Under the pieces are notes generated by a model, which was not told the DNA's origin, made no database searches, and saw nothing but the letters and a program-made list of their open reading frames with translations. From the NCBI RefSeq assembly GCF_000482725.1, contig NZ_KI519478.1, positions 205,962 to 269,961 of the forward strand: a stretch of DNA of 64,000 nt, written 5' to 3'. Source of the DNA: Psychromonas arctica DSM 14288. Its GTDB lineage: Bacteria > Pseudomonadota > Gammaproteobacteria > Enterobacterales > Psychromonadaceae. The translations under genes and the position numbers were made by a program. Positions 51,267 through 64,000 of the stretch are shown piece by piece. Positions within the stretch are counted from its first letter, which is position 1. Every line of letters begins with the position of its first letter.

Positions 51267-51297
51267 AAAAAAGGCGACCATAAGGTCGCCTTTTTTT
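51267..51297 (-). terminator. terminator of the atp operon
   Basis: AAAAAAGGCGACC and GGTCGCCTTTTTTT form a strong stem around ATAA, with long T-runs on both strands, 18 bases after the atpC stop. Confidence 0.93.
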
Positions 51298-51314
51298 AAC
51301 GAAAGTTTAAATAT

Positions 51315-51734
51315 CTACTTACGTGTTAACTTAATAGCACGTAACTGCGCAACTGCTTGCGCAAGTTGTGCAGTAACCAGTGCAAAATCAATATCCTTAG
51401 AAGGATTTGACATTTGTGCTTCTGCTGCACGTTTAGCTTCTTCTGCTTTCGCTTTGTCAAGATCTTGACCACGAATTGCAGTATCGGCTAATACCGTAAC
51501 ACCACCTGGCTGTACTTCAAGAAAACCGCCTGAGATATAAATGACTTCTTCGCCACCATTTTGCTTAACTAATTGAACCATTCCTGGTTTAATTGGTGTC
51601 AGAAGTGGTGTGTGACCATGCATAATGCCTAGTTCACCTTCTTGACCAGATACTGATAAATGTGAAACTAATCCTTTAAATAAAGATTTTTCAGCACTTA
51701 CAACATCTAAATGTGTGGTCATTGCTTTAGCCAT
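51315..51734 (-). CDS. atpC: ATP synthase F1 epsilon subunit
   Basis: This 139-residue subunit is part of the central stalk and inhibits ATP hydrolysis. The beta-sandwich domain opens [24 protein letters not shown] and has [20 protein letters not shown] two-helix C-terminal domain follows. It is the last gene of the atp operon, 15 bases after atpD, and ends at a strong terminator. Confidence 0.97.
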   Translation of the reverse strand: MAKAMTTHLDVVSAEKSLFKGLVSHLSVSGQEGELGIMHGHTPLLTPIKPGMVQLVKQNGGEEVIYISGGFLEVQPGGVTVLADTAIRGQDLDKAKAEEAKRAAEAQMSNPSKDIDFALVTAQLAQAVAQLRAIKLTRK

Positions 51735-51749
51735 AGTAACCTCCAGCTG

Positions 51750-53171
<1,422 letters not shown>

Positions 53172-53177
53172 TTAAAA

Positions 53178-54044
53178 TTATACCGCAGCCGCACCACCAC
53201 AAATCTCAGATAGTTCCTGAGTAATTGCAGCTTGACGTGCTTTGTTGGCAACAAGTTGTAAATCTTCAATTAAGTCACTTGCGTTATCGGTTGCTGCTTT
53301 CATTGCAACCATACGTGAAACTTGCTCACACGCTAAGTTTTCCACTACTGCTTGATACACTTGAGATTCAACATAACGAACTAATAATGAATCTAAAATA
53401 TCTTTAGCATCACCTTCGTAGATGTAATCCCAGTGATGGGCAGCAACTTCGTTATCACTTTCTGCTTTTGGCAGAGGTAATAACTGACTGATTGTAGGTA
53501 CTTGTACCATGGTACTAACGAATTTATTGTTCACTATATACAAACGATCAAGGTCACCTGCATCATAAGCATCTAACATTACTTTTACCGAACCGATCAA
53601 GTCATCAATCGACGGTGCATCACCCAAAGCCGTAGCTTGAGCAACAATGTTAGCGCCTAAATTACCAAAGAAACTTTTTGCTTTAGAACCGACAATGGCT
53701 AAATCAACTTCAACACCAGCTTCGCTGTGTTTTTTCATTTCTTGGATAACCGGTTTAAACAAATTAATGTTTAAACCGCCACATAAACCACGATCACTTG
53801 AAATGACAATATAACCAACACGCTTAATATCTCTTTCTTCAAGATAAGGGTGGTGGTATTCCAAGTTACCTAGTGCGATATGACCAATCACTTTGCGCAT
53901 AGTAGTTGCATAAGAAAGACTGCTTTGCATGCGTTGTTGCGCACGACGCATCTTTGATGCTGCAACCATTTCCATGGCACCAGTGATTTTTTGAGTGTTT
54001 TTCACACTCGCGATCTTATTTCTAATTTCTTTATCGCCGGCCAT
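53178..54044 (-). CDS. atpG: ATP synthase F1 gamma subunit
   Basis: This 288-residue rotor shaft subunit has long N- and C-terminal coiled-coil helices: [21 protein letters not shown] at the start and [20 protein letters not shown] at the end. [16 protein letters not shown] is also typical. Length equals E. coli (287). Confidence 0.97.
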   Translation of the reverse strand: MAGDKEIRNKIASVKNTQKITGAMEMVAASKMRRAQQRMQSSLSYATTMRKVIGHIALGNLEYHHPYLEERDIKRVGYIVISSDRGLCGGLNINLFKPVIQEMKKHSEAGVEVDLAIVGSKAKSFFGNLGANIVAQATALGDAPSIDDLIGSVKVMLDAYDAGDLDRLYIVNNKFVSTMVQVPTISQLLPLPKAESDNEVAAHHWDYIYEGDAKDILDSLLVRYVESQVYQAVVENLACEQVSRMVAMKAATDNASDLIEDLQLVANKARQAAITQELSEICGGAAAV

Positions 54045-54091
54045 TTCTTACTCCTAATTAATGCTAACTAACGACTTTCGCCGTTAATTAA

Positions 54092-55633
54092 TTACCAGGT
54101 TTGCGTCGCAACAAAAGATTCTAAAAGAGACTTAAATTGCCCTTCGATTTCTTTGTTGTAATCACCAGATGCATTAATTTGAGCATAAAACTCAGCATGC
54201 TCATTTTTAGCGTAAGAGATTAAAGATGCTTCAAAGTCTAATACTTTTTCAACATCGACATCATTTAAGAAGCCTTTCTCTGCAGCAAATAGTGATAACG
54301 CTTGTTCAACAACTGACATAGGAGCATATTGTTTCTGCTTCATTAATTCAGTTACTTTTTTACCATGCTCAAGCTGTTTACGCGTAGCTTCATCTAAATC
54401 AGATGCAAACTGTGCAAACGCTGCTAATTCACGGTATTGCGCTAAAGCAGTACGAATACCACCAGAAAGCTTTTTAATCACCTTACACTGAGCAGCACCA
54501 CCAACACGTGATACAGAGATACCTGGATCAACCGCTGGACGTACACCACTATTAAAGAGTTCAGTTGTTAAGAAGATCTGACCATCGGTAATAGATATTA
54601 CGTTAGTCGGTACGAATGCAGATACATCGCCCGCTTGTGTTTCAATGATTGGTAATGCTGTTAATGAACCAGTTTTACCTTTCACTGCACCTTTAGTAAA
54701 GGTTTCAACGTAATGCTCGCTTACACGAGATGCACGCTCTAGAAGACGAGAGTGAAGGTAGAAAACATCACCAGGATATGCTTCACGGCCCGGTGGACGT
54801 TTAAGCAATAGTGAAATTTGACGGTAAGCAACAGCTTGCTTAGAAAGATCATCATATACAATCAGTGCATCTTCACCGCGGTCACGGAAGTATTCACCCA
54901 TTGAACAACCTGCATATGGAGCAAGGTATTGTAATGCAGCAGCTTCAGAAGCAGATGCTACAACAACGATAGTATTTTCTAACGCGCCATGCTGTTCAAG
55001 TTTACGTACTACGTTTGCAATTGTTGACGCTTTTTGGCCAATCGCAACATAGATAGAGTATAAACCTGTAGATTTTTGGTTAATGATTGCATCGATTGCA
55101 ATAGCAGTTTTACCTACTTGACGGTCACCGATGATAAGTTCACGTTGACCACGACCGATTGGAATCATTGAATCGATTGATTTCCAACCAGTTTGTACTG
55201 GTTGATCAACTGATTTACGATCGATTACACCAGGTGCGATCACTTCAATTGGAGAGAAACCATCGTTTTCGATAGGTCCTTTTCCATCAATCGGCTCACC
55301 CATTGTGTTAACAACTCGACCAAGAAGACCTTTACCTACTGGTACTTCAAGAATACGACCAGTTGATTTTACCTTTTCACCTTCTTTAAGGTCACGGTAA
55401 GGTCCCATTACAACAGCACCTACCGAGTCACGCTCAAGGTTAAGTGCCATAGCAAAGCTACCATTTGGTAGTTCGATCATCTCACCTTGCATACATTCAG
55501 CAAGGCCGTTGATGCGAATAATACCATCGCTTACAGAAACGATTGTACCTTCATTTCGCGCTTCGCTTACCGCTTCGAATTTTCCAATTCGTTGCTTGAT
55601 AAGATCGCTAATTTCAGTGGAATTCAGTTGCAT
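54092..55633 (-). CDS. atpA: ATP synthase F1 alpha subunit
   Basis: This 513-residue non-catalytic nucleotide-binding subunit of F1 has the P-loop [15 protein letters not shown] (about 169), the [17 protein letters not shown] segment, the [21 protein letters not shown] signature and [17 protein letters not shown]. Length equals E. coli (513). It lies 12 bases downstream of atpH. Confidence 0.98.
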   Translation of the reverse strand: MQLNSTEISDLIKQRIGKFEAVSEARNEGTIVSVSDGIIRINGLAECMQGEMIELPNGSFAMALNLERDSVGAVVMGPYRDLKEGEKVKSTGRILEVPVGKGLLGRVVNTMGEPIDGKGPIENDGFSPIEVIAPGVIDRKSVDQPVQTGWKSIDSMIPIGRGQRELIIGDRQVGKTAIAIDAIINQKSTGLYSIYVAIGQKASTIANVVRKLEQHGALENTIVVVASASEAAALQYLAPYAGCSMGEYFRDRGEDALIVYDDLSKQAVAYRQISLLLKRPPGREAYPGDVFYLHSRLLERASRVSEHYVETFTKGAVKGKTGSLTALPIIETQAGDVSAFVPTNVISITDGQIFLTTELFNSGVRPAVDPGISVSRVGGAAQCKVIKKLSGGIRTALAQYRELAAFAQFASDLDEATRKQLEHGKKVTELMKQKQYAPMSVVEQALSLFAAEKGFLNDVDVEKVLDFEASLISYAKNEHAEFYAQINASGDYNKEIEGQFKSLLESFVATQTW

Positions 55634-55645
55634 GCTAACTTCCCA

Positions 55646-56179
55646 TTAAGATTGTAAAGTATGTGATAAACGAGATAGTTGACCGCTAGCGGTGCTATCA
55701 ATCACTAAATCACCGGCGGTAATAACCATCCCAGCAATTAACGATTTATCAATACTACAATTTAGGTTTACTTTTCGTGCGAGGCGTTTTTCCAACGATA
55801 TACTCAACTCTTTCAACTGAACTTTAGACAGTGCATAAGCAGAGACAACATCAGCGTCGATCTCTTTTTTATACTCAGTTTCTAAATCAGAAAAAAGTTG
55901 TTTAATGCGTGGCAAAACACTCAAACGTCCATTTTCAGCTAATACTTTAATAAAGTTTTGACCATTCTCATCGAGTTGGTCTCCACAAACATTAATAAAC
56001 AGATCAGCTAACTCTTTTGGTGCTTTATCGCGTGTTAGTATCTTTGCCATGGTTGCATCTTGTGCAACTTCAGCGGCAAAAAACAGCATCGTAGACCAAG
56101 CTTCGATTTTGTTATTACTAACTGCAAATTCAAAAGCGGCTCTTGCATAAGGACGAGCTACAGTAGTCAATTCAGACAT
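55646..56179 (-). CDS. atpH: ATP synthase F1 delta subunit
   Basis: This 177-residue peripheral-stalk subunit joins F1 to the b dimer. The opening LTTVARPYARAAFEFAVSN and the C-terminal GMVITAGDLVIDSTASGQLSRL match the family. Length equals E. coli (177). Confidence 0.96.
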   Translation of the reverse strand: MSELTTVARPYARAAFEFAVSNNKIEAWSTMLFFAAEVAQDATMAKILTRDKAPKELADLFINVCGDQLDENGQNFIKVLAENGRLSVLPRIKQLFSDLETEYKKEIDADVVSAYALSKVQLKELSISLEKRLARKVNLNCSIDKSLIAGMVITAGDLVIDSTASGQLSRLSHTLQS

Positions 56180-56190
56180 AACTTCGCTCC

Positions 56191-56661
56191 TTATAGTTCA
56201 GCAACTAATTTATCAATAATGTCGCTATTCGCTTCTTTATCAATAGTACGCTTAATGATTTTTTCAGCACCCGCAATAGCTAGAACAGCAACTTGTTGAC
56301 GTAACTCTTCACGAGCACGGTTACGTTCAGCTTCAACTTCCGCTTCACCTTGAGCAATAATTTTACTGCGCTCAGTTTCAGCTTCATTTTTAGCTTCTTC
56401 AACAATTTGTGTACGACGCTTATTAGCTTGATCGATAATTTCTGCCGCTTGTGCTTTAGCTTGTTTCAACTTATCAGTTGCTTTAGCTTGCGCAAGTTCA
56501 AGATCTTTTCCTGCACGTTCAGCTTGCGTTAAACCATCCGCAATTTTCTTTTGACGCGCTTCAATTGCGTCTAAAAGTGGTGGCCACACATACTTCATGC
56601 AGAACCAAACAAATATCGCAAATGCGATAGCTTGGCCAATTAGGGTTGCATTAATATTCAT
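56191..56661 (-). CDS. atpF: ATP synthase Fo b subunit
   Basis: This 156-residue stator subunit has one N-terminal membrane helix (about 5-25, [21 protein letters not shown]) followed by a long charged coiled coil ([20 protein letters not shown] onward). Length equals E. coli (156). Confidence 0.97.
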   Translation of the reverse strand: MNINATLIGQAIAFAIFVWFCMKYVWPPLLDAIEARQKKIADGLTQAERAGKDLELAQAKATDKLKQAKAQAAEIIDQANKRRTQIVEEAKNEAETERSKIIAQGEAEVEAERNRAREELRQQVAVLAIAGAEKIIKRTIDKEANSDIIDKLVAEL

Positions 56662-56699
56662 AACAGCTCCTTAGTAATTAAGTAAATTAGGATCCGTTA

Positions 56700-56987
<288 letters not shown>

Positions 56988-57044
56988 TTATGTTTAAAAG
57001 TAATTACTTAAAAAGTAAAAATTAATGTCATACCTAAAAATTAA

Positions 57045-58239
<1,195 letters not shown>

Positions 58240-58324
58240 TCTGATTTCCTTTTACTAGCTAATTCAAAGCATGAATAAATGATAAAAAATAATCAATTAT
58301 TCGCCCAAATTAAAACTTGAGCAA

Positions 58325-58352
58325 ATTATACCGACAAAAAATGTCAATGCAA
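58325..58352 (-). promoter_or_regulatory. putative promoter of the atp operon
   Basis: On the minus strand TTGCAT (58352-58347) and consensus TATAAT (58330-58325) are 16 bases apart, upstream of atpI. Transcription would begin near 58318. Confidence 0.65.
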
Positions 58353-58468
58353 TATGGAGCGATGCGTTGAGGTAGTAGAATCGGGAAACTTTCATGATTA
58401 TTTAATATAAAGCAGAGGAAACTGCATATGATCTAAAACAATAAAGTAACGAAAACCTTCGCTTTTCT

Positions 58469-59377
58469 TTATTTATTTTCTATTAATGTGATCAATGCAT
58501 CTAAGTCTGTTATAGAACTGTAATCTATGACTAATTTACCAGATCCATTTTTACTATTTTTAGCTGTTACTTTTAGACCAAATTTATTTTCTAAAGTTGT
58601 AACAAATAACTCAGTTTTTTCACAAAAAAGAGGGGGCGTTTTAACTTTCTCTGGTGCTTGCGATTTTTTAACTAATTTTTCAGTTTCACGCACACTTAAT
58701 GCTTTACTTACAACTATTTTAGCAAGATCAGATTGTAGTGTTCCTTCACACACTAATAAAGCGCGTGCGTGGCCCATCTCTAGATCGCCATGTTCTAATA
58801 ATGTTTGAACATCTTCGTTAAGATTATTTAAACGTAGTAGGTTACTAACAGCAGTACGTGATTTTCCAACGGCTTGAGCAACTTCTTGGTGGGTTAATTC
58901 GAATTCATCAACAATGCGCTTTAAAGCAATCGCTTCTTCCATTGCATTAAGATTTTCACGTTGAATATTTTCAATCAAGGCGATTGCAATAGCGGCATCA
59001 TCTTCCACATTTTTTATTAAACAAGGAATCGATTCAAGTCCAACTATTTTTGCTGCTCGCCAACGACGTTCGCCGGCAATAATCTCAAATTTTTGATGAC
59101 CGGTCTCACGAACTACAAGGGGCTGAATAATGCCTTGTGCATGAATTGAGTTAGCTAATTCTTGTAATGCATCCGATGACATATCTCGACGAGGTTGGTA
59201 TTTACCAACTTGCAACAGATTGATATCAATGTCTTGTAAGGCTCCTTGATCTTGATTAATACGCTGCTGTGTTTGTTCTGCATTCGCATCATGTGAGACT
59301 TGCTTATTACGCGTGACGGTACTGCTGCTTAATAATGAATCCAGTCCCTTACCTAAGCCTCTTTTTTTGCCTAACAT
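58469..59377 (-). CDS. parB: chromosome partitioning protein ParB
   Basis: This 302-residue CTP-dependent DNA clamp loads at parS. The N-terminus KKRGLGKGLDSLLSS (ParA-interacting), the CTP-binding box region VGKYQPRRDMSSDALQELANS and GERRWRAAKIVGLESIPCLI, the helix-turn-helix THQEVAQAVGKSRTAVSNLLRL and a C-terminal dimerisation domain are all present. The four parS candidates at 37-44 kb are its likely targets. It starts 1 base after parA. Confidence 0.97.
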   Translation of the reverse strand: MLGKKRGLGKGLDSLLSSSTVTRNKQVSHDANAEQTQQRINQDQGALQDIDINLLQVGKYQPRRDMSSDALQELANSIHAQGIIQPLVVRETGHQKFEIIAGERRWRAAKIVGLESIPCLIKNVEDDAAIAIALIENIQRENLNAMEEAIALKRIVDEFELTHQEVAQAVGKSRTAVSNLLRLNNLNEDVQTLLEHGDLEMGHARALLVCEGTLQSDLAKIVVSKALSVRETEKLVKKSQAPEKVKTPPLFCEKTELFVTTLENKFGLKVTAKNSKNGSGKLVIDYSSITDLDALITLIENK

Positions 59378-59378
59378 A

Positions 59379-60173
59379 TTAAATAACTTCCTGTTCTGTA
59401 CTGATAGATTGTTCTTCTCGCCTTAAAATTTCACCCGCTAATGATAAATATGCTCTTGCTCCGGTAGAGTTTTTATCATAATACATCACTGGCTTACTAA
59501 AGCTTGGTGCTTCAGCTAAGCGAATATTACGAGGAATAATAGTGCGGTAAACTTTATCACCAAAATGCTTCTTTAATTGATCTGATACATCTGTAGATAA
59601 TCGATTACGAGGATCGTACATAGTGCGCAAAATACCTTCGATCTTTAGATCTGCATTAACCACGGCTGCGAGTTTGCTAATCGTATCAACTAATGCAGTT
59701 AAACCTTCTAACGCATAATATTCACACTGCATAGGTACCAACACTGAATCAGCAGCTGTCATAGCATTAACTGTTAACATATTGAGCGAAGGAGGGCAGT
59801 CTATAAAGATGTAATCATAAACATCCCTAGCGCCTTCTAGAGCAGTTCTTAAACGTGTCTCGCGTGAGAAAAAGCTCATTAATTTAACTTCAGCTGCAGT
59901 AACATCACTATTAGCAGCGACTAAATCAAATCCCCCCGTCGTTTCAGACTCAATGACTTGAGCAAGGGGAAGCTCATCAATTAACAGGTCATATGCGGTA
60001 TGAGCAACTTCATATTTATCAATCCCGCTACCCATGGTTGCATTACCCTGAGGATCAAGATCAATAATCAAAACTTTACGTTTAGTGGCCGCCATTGAAG
60101 CCGCTAAGTTAACACAAGTAGTCGTTTTACCAACGCCACCTTTTTGATTTGCAATCGCTATTATTTTACCCAC
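59379..60173 (-). CDS. parA: chromosome partitioning ATPase ParA
   Basis: This 264-residue deviant-Walker ATPase moves ParB-parS complexes along the nucleoid. The P-loop is [19 protein letters not shown] at residues 8-26, with the signature Lys. Walker B is [17 protein letters not shown]. It is a short Soj-type ParA without an N-terminal DNA-binding domain. It lies between rsmG and parB, the common gammaproteobacterial order. Confidence 0.97.
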   Translation of the reverse strand: MGKIIAIANQKGGVGKTTTCVNLAASMAATKRKVLIIDLDPQGNATMGSGIDKYEVAHTAYDLLIDELPLAQVIESETTGGFDLVAANSDVTAAEVKLMSFFSRETRLRTALEGARDVYDYIFIDCPPSLNMLTVNAMTAADSVLVPMQCEYYALEGLTALVDTISKLAAVVNADLKIEGILRTMYDPRNRLSTDVSDQLKKHFGDKVYRTIIPRNIRLAEAPSFSKPVMYYDKNSTGARAYLSLAGEILRREEQSISTEQEVI

Positions 60174-60202
60174 AAAAACCTACTTAATATGTATTTGAGT
60201 GA

Positions 60203-60829
60203 TTACGAGACACGCTTAACTTTCACTAAACAGCGTTCACCATCTAATTGTGGGACTTGTAATGTAACCGACTCAATAAATTTAAATTTAGAATCTAAAT
60301 TATTAACTTCAGATTCAGGATATTGCCCTTTAAGCGCTAAGAAGTGACCACTTGTATTCGGTAAGTGATAACACCAAGATAACATATCTTCTAATGATGC
60401 AAAGGCACGGCTCAAGACACAGTCAAAACCAGTTTCAGGTTGATATTCTTCAACTCGGCTTTGTACTATCTCAACATTTTTTAACCCTAAACTGAGGATA
60501 GCTTGTCGAATAAAACGTAAACGTTTTCCTAAACTGTCTAATAAAACAAAATGTTTATCAGGATTTAAAATTGCTAACGGTAGACCTGGTAAGCCAGGTC
60601 CAGTTCCAACATCAATAAAGCTATCTCCCTGCAAATGAGGTGATACGACTATACTGTCCATAATATGTTTGACAAGCATTTGTGATGGATCGCGTACAGA
60701 AGTGAGATTATACGCTTTATTCCACTTAGCTAACAACTCAACTAACTGTACTAATTGAGATACTTGTTGATCTGTAATGACAAGATCCGTTTGCGCAATA
60801 AGCGCATCTAACTGAAGTCGTAAACTCAT
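60203..60829 (-). CDS. rsmG: 16S rRNA m7G527 methyltransferase RsmG
   Basis: This 208-residue SAM methyltransferase modifies G527 of 16S rRNA; its loss gives low-level streptomycin resistance in other bacteria. The SAM loop [18 protein letters not shown], the conserved [19 protein letters not shown] and the region [13 protein letters not shown] match. Length is near E. coli (207). It overlaps the mnmG stop by one base. Confidence 0.97.
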   Translation of the reverse strand: MSLRLQLDALIAQTDLVITDQQVSQLVQLVELLAKWNKAYNLTSVRDPSQMLVKHIMDSIVVSPHLQGDSFIDVGTGPGLPGLPLAILNPDKHFVLLDSLGKRLRFIRQAILSLGLKNVEIVQSRVEEYQPETGFDCVLSRAFASLEDMLSWCYHLPNTSGHFLALKGQYPESEVNNLDSKFKFIESVTLQVPQLDGERCLVKVKRVS

Positions 60830-62718
60830 TAACCAGCCTTACGACGAACGCCGCTTTTCTTTAAGTGTATTAATAAAATCGAAATAGCAGCAGGGGTGAT
60901 CCCTGATACACGCGATGCTTGACCAATACTTTCTGGTTTTAAATCATTTAGCTTCGCGGTCACTTCGTTAGATAAACCCTTGATTTCTGAGTAATCTAAT
61001 TCTTTCGGTAAAAGCGTATCTTCATGACGTTTCAATTTTTCAATTTCATCTAACTGACGATCGATATAACCTTGGTATTTTATATTTATTTCAACTTGCT
61101 CTGCAGCGATAGGGTCAGCAATTGCAGGACCTAAACCTTCGATTTTCATCAAGCTTTCATAAGTCACTTCAGGTCGACGAATCATTGCTTCCAATGTACT
61201 TTCTCGTTGCATAGGTTTTTTCAATAATTCATTAATTTTGTCAGCATTAATAGAATTAGGGTTAACCCATTGCCCTTTTAAACGTTTTAATTCAGTTTCT
61301 ACAAGCTCTTGTTTTTTACTAAAAGCTTCCCAGCGTACGTCATCAACTAAGCCTAGCTCTCTGCCTTTTTCTGTTAAACGCGTATCAGCATTATCTTCAC
61401 GCAATAATAATCGATATTCAGCACGGCTAGTAAACATACGGTAAGGTTCTTTTGTACCTAGTGTCGATAAATCATCAACTAATACACCAATATAAGCTTG
61501 ATCTCGTCGAGGAGCCCAACCTTCTTTGTCTTGTACTTGTAAGCCAGCATTCATACCTGCTAATAAACCTTGAGCAGCAGCTTCCTCATAACCCGTTGTG
61601 CCATTGATTTGTCCGGCAAAGAATAAACCATCAATGTATTTGCTTTCTAACGTAGATTTAAGATCTCGGGGATCAAAATAATCGTATTCAATCGCATAGC
61701 CAGGACGTGTTACAAATGCATTTTCAAAACCTTTCATCGATTGAATGAAAGCAAGTTGAACATCGAAAGGTAAACTTGTAGAAATACCATTTGGGTAAAC
61801 TTCATGCGTTGTTAAACCTTCAGGCTCTACAAATATTTGGTGTGAATTTTTATCAGCAAAACGCATGATCTTATCTTCGATAGAAGGGCAGTAGCGAGGC
61901 CCTACACCTTCAATCACACCTGAATACATTGGACTTCGATCTAAATTAGCACGAATAATATCATGCGTTTTTTCATTGGTGTGAGTGATATAACAAGGGA
62001 TCTGACGTGGATGTTCAGAACGATTACCTAAAAAAGAAAATACAGGTGTTGGATTATCACCGTGTTGAACCTCTAATTCAGAAAAGTCGATACTTCGTGC
62101 GTCAATACGAGCAGGTGTACCTGTTTTTAGACGACCCATGCGTAATGGCATTTCTTTTAATCGATCAGATAAAGTGATCGAAGCTGGATCGCCTGCACGA
62201 CCACCACTGTAATTTTTTAAACCAATATGAATTAAACCGTTTAAGAAAGTACCTACGGTTAATACAACTGATTTAGCAGAAAACCGAACGCCCATTTTAG
62301 TAATAACACCAACAACGCGATCATTTTCAATAATCAGATCTTCAACTTCTTGTTGAAAAATTTGTAAATTTTCTTGATTCTCTAATTTTTCACGAATAGC
62401 TGCTTTGTACAAAAGACGATCTGCTTGAGCACGAGTAGCACGAACAGCTGGCCCTTTACTTGAATTAAGCGTTCTGAATTGAATACCACCTTTGTCGATA
62501 GCCGATGCCATTAAACCACCTAAGGCATCAATCTCTTTAACTAAGTGTCCTTTACCAATCCCACCAATTGCAGGATTACATGACATTTGACCTAATGTTT
62601 CAATATTGTGAGTCAATAATAGGGTTTTTAATCCCATTCTAGCAGGTGCAGCAGCAGCTTCAGTTCCTGCATGGCCACCGCCAATAACGATAACGTCAAA
62701 TTGTTCATGGTAAATCAT
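60829..62718 (-). CDS. mnmG: tRNA uridine-34 modification enzyme MnmG (GidA)
   Basis: This 629-residue FAD enzyme works with MnmE to make the cmnm5/nm5 group on wobble U34. The FAD loop is [40 protein letters not shown] and [12 protein letters not shown] are diagnostic, and the C-terminal helical tRNA-binding region is intact. Length equals E. coli (629). It directly abuts oriC and is transcribed away from it. Confidence 0.98.
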   Translation of the reverse strand: MIYHEQFDVIVIGGGHAGTEAAAAPARMGLKTLLLTHNIETLGQMSCNPAIGGIGKGHLVKEIDALGGLMASAIDKGGIQFRTLNSSKGPAVRATRAQADRLLYKAAIREKLENQENLQIFQQEVEDLIIENDRVVGVITKMGVRFSAKSVVLTVGTFLNGLIHIGLKNYSGGRAGDPASITLSDRLKEMPLRMGRLKTGTPARIDARSIDFSELEVQHGDNPTPVFSFLGNRSEHPRQIPCYITHTNEKTHDIIRANLDRSPMYSGVIEGVGPRYCPSIEDKIMRFADKNSHQIFVEPEGLTTHEVYPNGISTSLPFDVQLAFIQSMKGFENAFVTRPGYAIEYDYFDPRDLKSTLESKYIDGLFFAGQINGTTGYEEAAAQGLLAGMNAGLQVQDKEGWAPRRDQAYIGVLVDDLSTLGTKEPYRMFTSRAEYRLLLREDNADTRLTEKGRELGLVDDVRWEAFSKKQELVETELKRLKGQWVNPNSINADKINELLKKPMQRESTLEAMIRRPEVTYESLMKIEGLGPAIADPIAAEQVEINIKYQGYIDRQLDEIEKLKRHEDTLLPKELDYSEIKGLSNEVTAKLNDLKPESIGQASRVSGITPAAISILLIHLKKSGVRRKAG

Positions 62719-63088
62719 AATATTCCAAATACAGCTATATAAAATTAAAGTTAGATTTTACCCGTTTAAAAAATAAAGGAAAGCAACAAGGTTGTTTTAA
62801 CAGAAAACAATAGTATTAGTATTATATATAGATCTTTAAAGATCTTTTATTACTATACTTATTAAGCAATTGAATTTCTGTGTAAAACAACTTTAATCGA
62901 TTAAAGATCAGGATCTTAAAAGAGATCCGATCGTGTGCATAATAAGGGATCTTAATGCGATCAACCTGAGTATAGAAAAGTACTTTATCAACAGCCCAAT
63001 TTATGCACATTTTTATAAAGTGATTACGCAAAACTAATTCAGTAGTTATAAATGAATTATGCACAGAAACTTGTGGGTAACTTATCAA
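62719..63088. other. oriC: replication origin oriC
   Basis: This 370-bp A+T-rich gap between mnmG and mioC, the enterobacterial oriC position, has three exact DnaA boxes of the form TTATGCACA: 62934-62942 (reverse), 63001-63009 and 63057-63065. Near matches are TTATCAACA (62985-62993) and TGTGGGTAA (63072-63080, reverse). Eight GATC sites lie between 62831 and 62962. An A+T-rich unwinding region with tandem GATCTTT/GATCTTTTATT-like 13-mers lies at 62831-62853, on the mnmG side. No long open frame here is convincing. Confidence 0.93.
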
Positions 63089-63550
63089 TTAAATAGCTAA
63101 ATAATTAAGATCTTTTATAAAGAAAGGGATCCAATCTTCAACTTGGTCCTCTGGGATCGGTGATTCAACAACATCAATATTGAATATATTACCTAACCGA
63201 TGCGCTCCTTTTTCACGTAACAGAAGATCGAATTGTTTTGCAGCATAACAATAAGTGTCGTAATTCGAGTCACCAACACCGATTAAGCCAAAATGAATGT
63301 TAGACAAATCACCCTGCATTTTATTAATCTGTTCTACTATTTGTTTAAAGTTATCAGGGTAGTCACCTGCACCATGTGTAGCTAAACAAATTAACCATAT
63401 GTTTTTTTCTTCTATATTCAACATGGTTAAATCAGGAGAGAAGTGAACTTGAGTGCTAAAACCTGCTTTTTCTAAAAAAGGTTGGGTAGCTTCCGCAACA
63501 TACTCTGTTCCACCCAATGTACTACCTACTAATATATCTATATTAATCAC
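63089..63550 (-). CDS. mioC: FMN-binding flavodoxin-like protein MioC
   Basis: This 153-residue flavodoxin-fold protein has the FMN phosphate loop GSTLGGTEYVAE (near residues 8-19), the segment CLATHGAGDYPDN and GLIGVGDSNYDTYC. In E. coli MioC is linked to biotin synthase electron transfer, and its transcription enters oriC. I choose the GTG at 63548-63550 (MINIDILVGSTLGG) because it matches the family N-terminus and follows a GAGAGAGA site; the frame stays open 12 codons further upstream to an ATG. Its transcript would read into oriC. Confidence 0.92.
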   Translation of the reverse strand: MINIDILVGSTLGGTEYVAEATQPFLEKAGFSTQVHFSPDLTMLNIEEKNIWLICLATHGAGDYPDNFKQIVEQINKMQGDLSNIHFGLIGVGDSNYDTYCYAAKQFDLLLREKGAHRLGNIFNIDVVESPIPEDQVEDWIPFFIKDLNYLAI

Positions 63551-63724
63551 AATATTTTCTCTCTCTATGTAGGAACAAAACAACAAACAATGAATTTATA
63601 AAAACAGCATCTCATTATAACGCGTAAATATGTTCAATATAGTGCGTAATTAGTATGAAAATAAAGCAAGTTGTTCGCTAAATAATCATTCAATTTAATA
63701 ATCACAAAAAACACTAATTAATAC

Positions 63725-63752
63725 TTGCTAATGTGATCTGAGTCCCTATAAT
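63725..63752 (+). promoter_or_regulatory. rRNA operon promoter P1
   Basis: TTGCTA (63725-63730) and TATAAT (63747-63752) are 16 bases apart. The GC-rich discriminator and start region (GCGACCCCACAGACACGG) match E. coli rrn P1 promoters, which are under stringent and growth-rate control. A start near 63760 is expected. Confidence 0.88.
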
Positions 63753-63860
63753 GCGACCCCACAGACACGGGATGTAGCGCAAGTTACTAACCAAGTCCGA
63801 ACCAACAAACTCCTAGAGTTTGAGCCAACAAAAACTTTTAAAGTAATTTAAAATAAGATG

Positions 63861-63889
63861 TTGACAAGGTTCAAGGTTAGCGTAGTATA
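63861..63889 (+). promoter_or_regulatory. rRNA operon promoter P2
   Basis: TTGACA (63861-63866) is followed 16-17 bases later by TAGTAT/AGTATA (63883-63889). It lies about 115 bases after P1, as in E. coli rrn operons. The GC-rich sequence gccgcctagccg follows. Confidence 0.8.
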
Positions 63890-63910
63890 CGCCGCCTAGC
63901 CGCAAGGCAC

Positions 63911-63926
63911 GCTCTTTAACAATTTA
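63911..63926 (+). promoter_or_regulatory. rrn leader boxA antitermination site
   Basis: GCTCTTTAACAATTTA matches the rrn boxA element recognised by NusB-NusE. The following caatctgtgtgagcactt matches the enterobacterial rrn leader, so the 16S rRNA gene should begin shortly after the window end. Confidence 0.9.
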
Positions 63927-64000
63927 ATCAAACAATCTGTGTGAGCACTTGTTGTTGATGTGATTTCAAAAAAATCAAAAATGTAATTCTTCTGCTTGCA

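Noticed and set aside
62822..63088. 88-codon minus-strand frame across oriC
   Set aside because: It covers DnaA boxes and the unwinding region, has no good start context and no recognisable sequence. The region is better explained as oriC.

Overview
The window is an A+T-rich chromosomal segment from a marine, probably cold-adapted gammaproteobacterium of the Alteromonadales/Psychromonadaceae type. That placement rests on protein character and gene content (mnmG-rsmG-parAB-atp, rpmH-dnaA-dnaN-recF-gyrB, glyQS, mioC, yihD-srkA-dsbA), not on a database search. It is the left flank of the replication origin. oriC lies at about 62.7-63.1 kb between mnmG and mioC, and the window ends inside the promoter/leader of an rRNA operon.

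Layout. 0-1.6 kb: a truncated LysR regulator divergent from a VOC-fold protein. 1.8-7.5 kb (minus strand): trkH-trkA potassium uptake, then rsmB-fmt-def (ribosome methylation, initiator formylation, deformylation). 7.6-12.6 kb (plus): a LysM protein, an orphan Cache sensor-like protein, then dprA-smg-topA-like zinc protein-tsaC; dprA has no conventional start codon and appears to start at ATT. 12.8-23.1 kb: purEK, an RlmI-like methyltransferase (minus), aroE plus three small proteins, a lipoprotein, ccoG, srkA, dsbA, a kinase-like protein with a degenerate P-loop, and coaA. 23.2-26.1 kb (minus): glpX, argD, pabA. 26.2-29.3 kb: a YfcH-type epimerase, a CsrB-type regulatory RNA on the minus strand, about 0.8 kb of unassigned DNA and a porin.

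29.5-33.5 kb (minus): mnmE, yidC, yidD, rnpA, rpmH. 34.0-42.2 kb (plus): dnaA-dnaN-recF-gyrB and a chemotaxis receptor. 42.4-47.0 kb (minus): avtA, glyS, glyQ. Four parS-type palindromes (TGTTTCACGTGAAACA, one with a central change) lie between the end of recF and glyS. 47.7-50.8 kb: a DUF2161 nuclease-like gene and a DUF4105/DUF3015 envelope pair. 51.3-58.3 kb (minus): the full atpIBEFHAGDC operon. 58.5-62.7 kb (minus): parB, parA, rsmG, mnmG. 62.7-64 kb: oriC, mioC, then rrn P1, P2 and boxA reading out of the window.

How it fits together. Origin firing (DnaA, oriC), replication (DnaN, GyrB), origin segregation (ParA, ParB, parS), translation and ribosome maturation (Fmt, Def, RsmB, RsmG, MnmE, MnmG, RnpA, L34, GlyQS, TsaC), membrane insertion (YidC/YidD) and energy (ATP synthase) cluster near the origin, where gene dosage is highest. 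The least expected items are the unmarked CsrB-type RNA, the AUU-start dprA with a C8 tract, the parS cluster, the dnaA-gyrB block pointing head-on toward oriC, the orphan Cache protein and the degenerate kinase overlapping coaA. No mobile element, CRISPR array, tRNA or intact prophage gene was seen, and nothing that is clearly a wholly new system.
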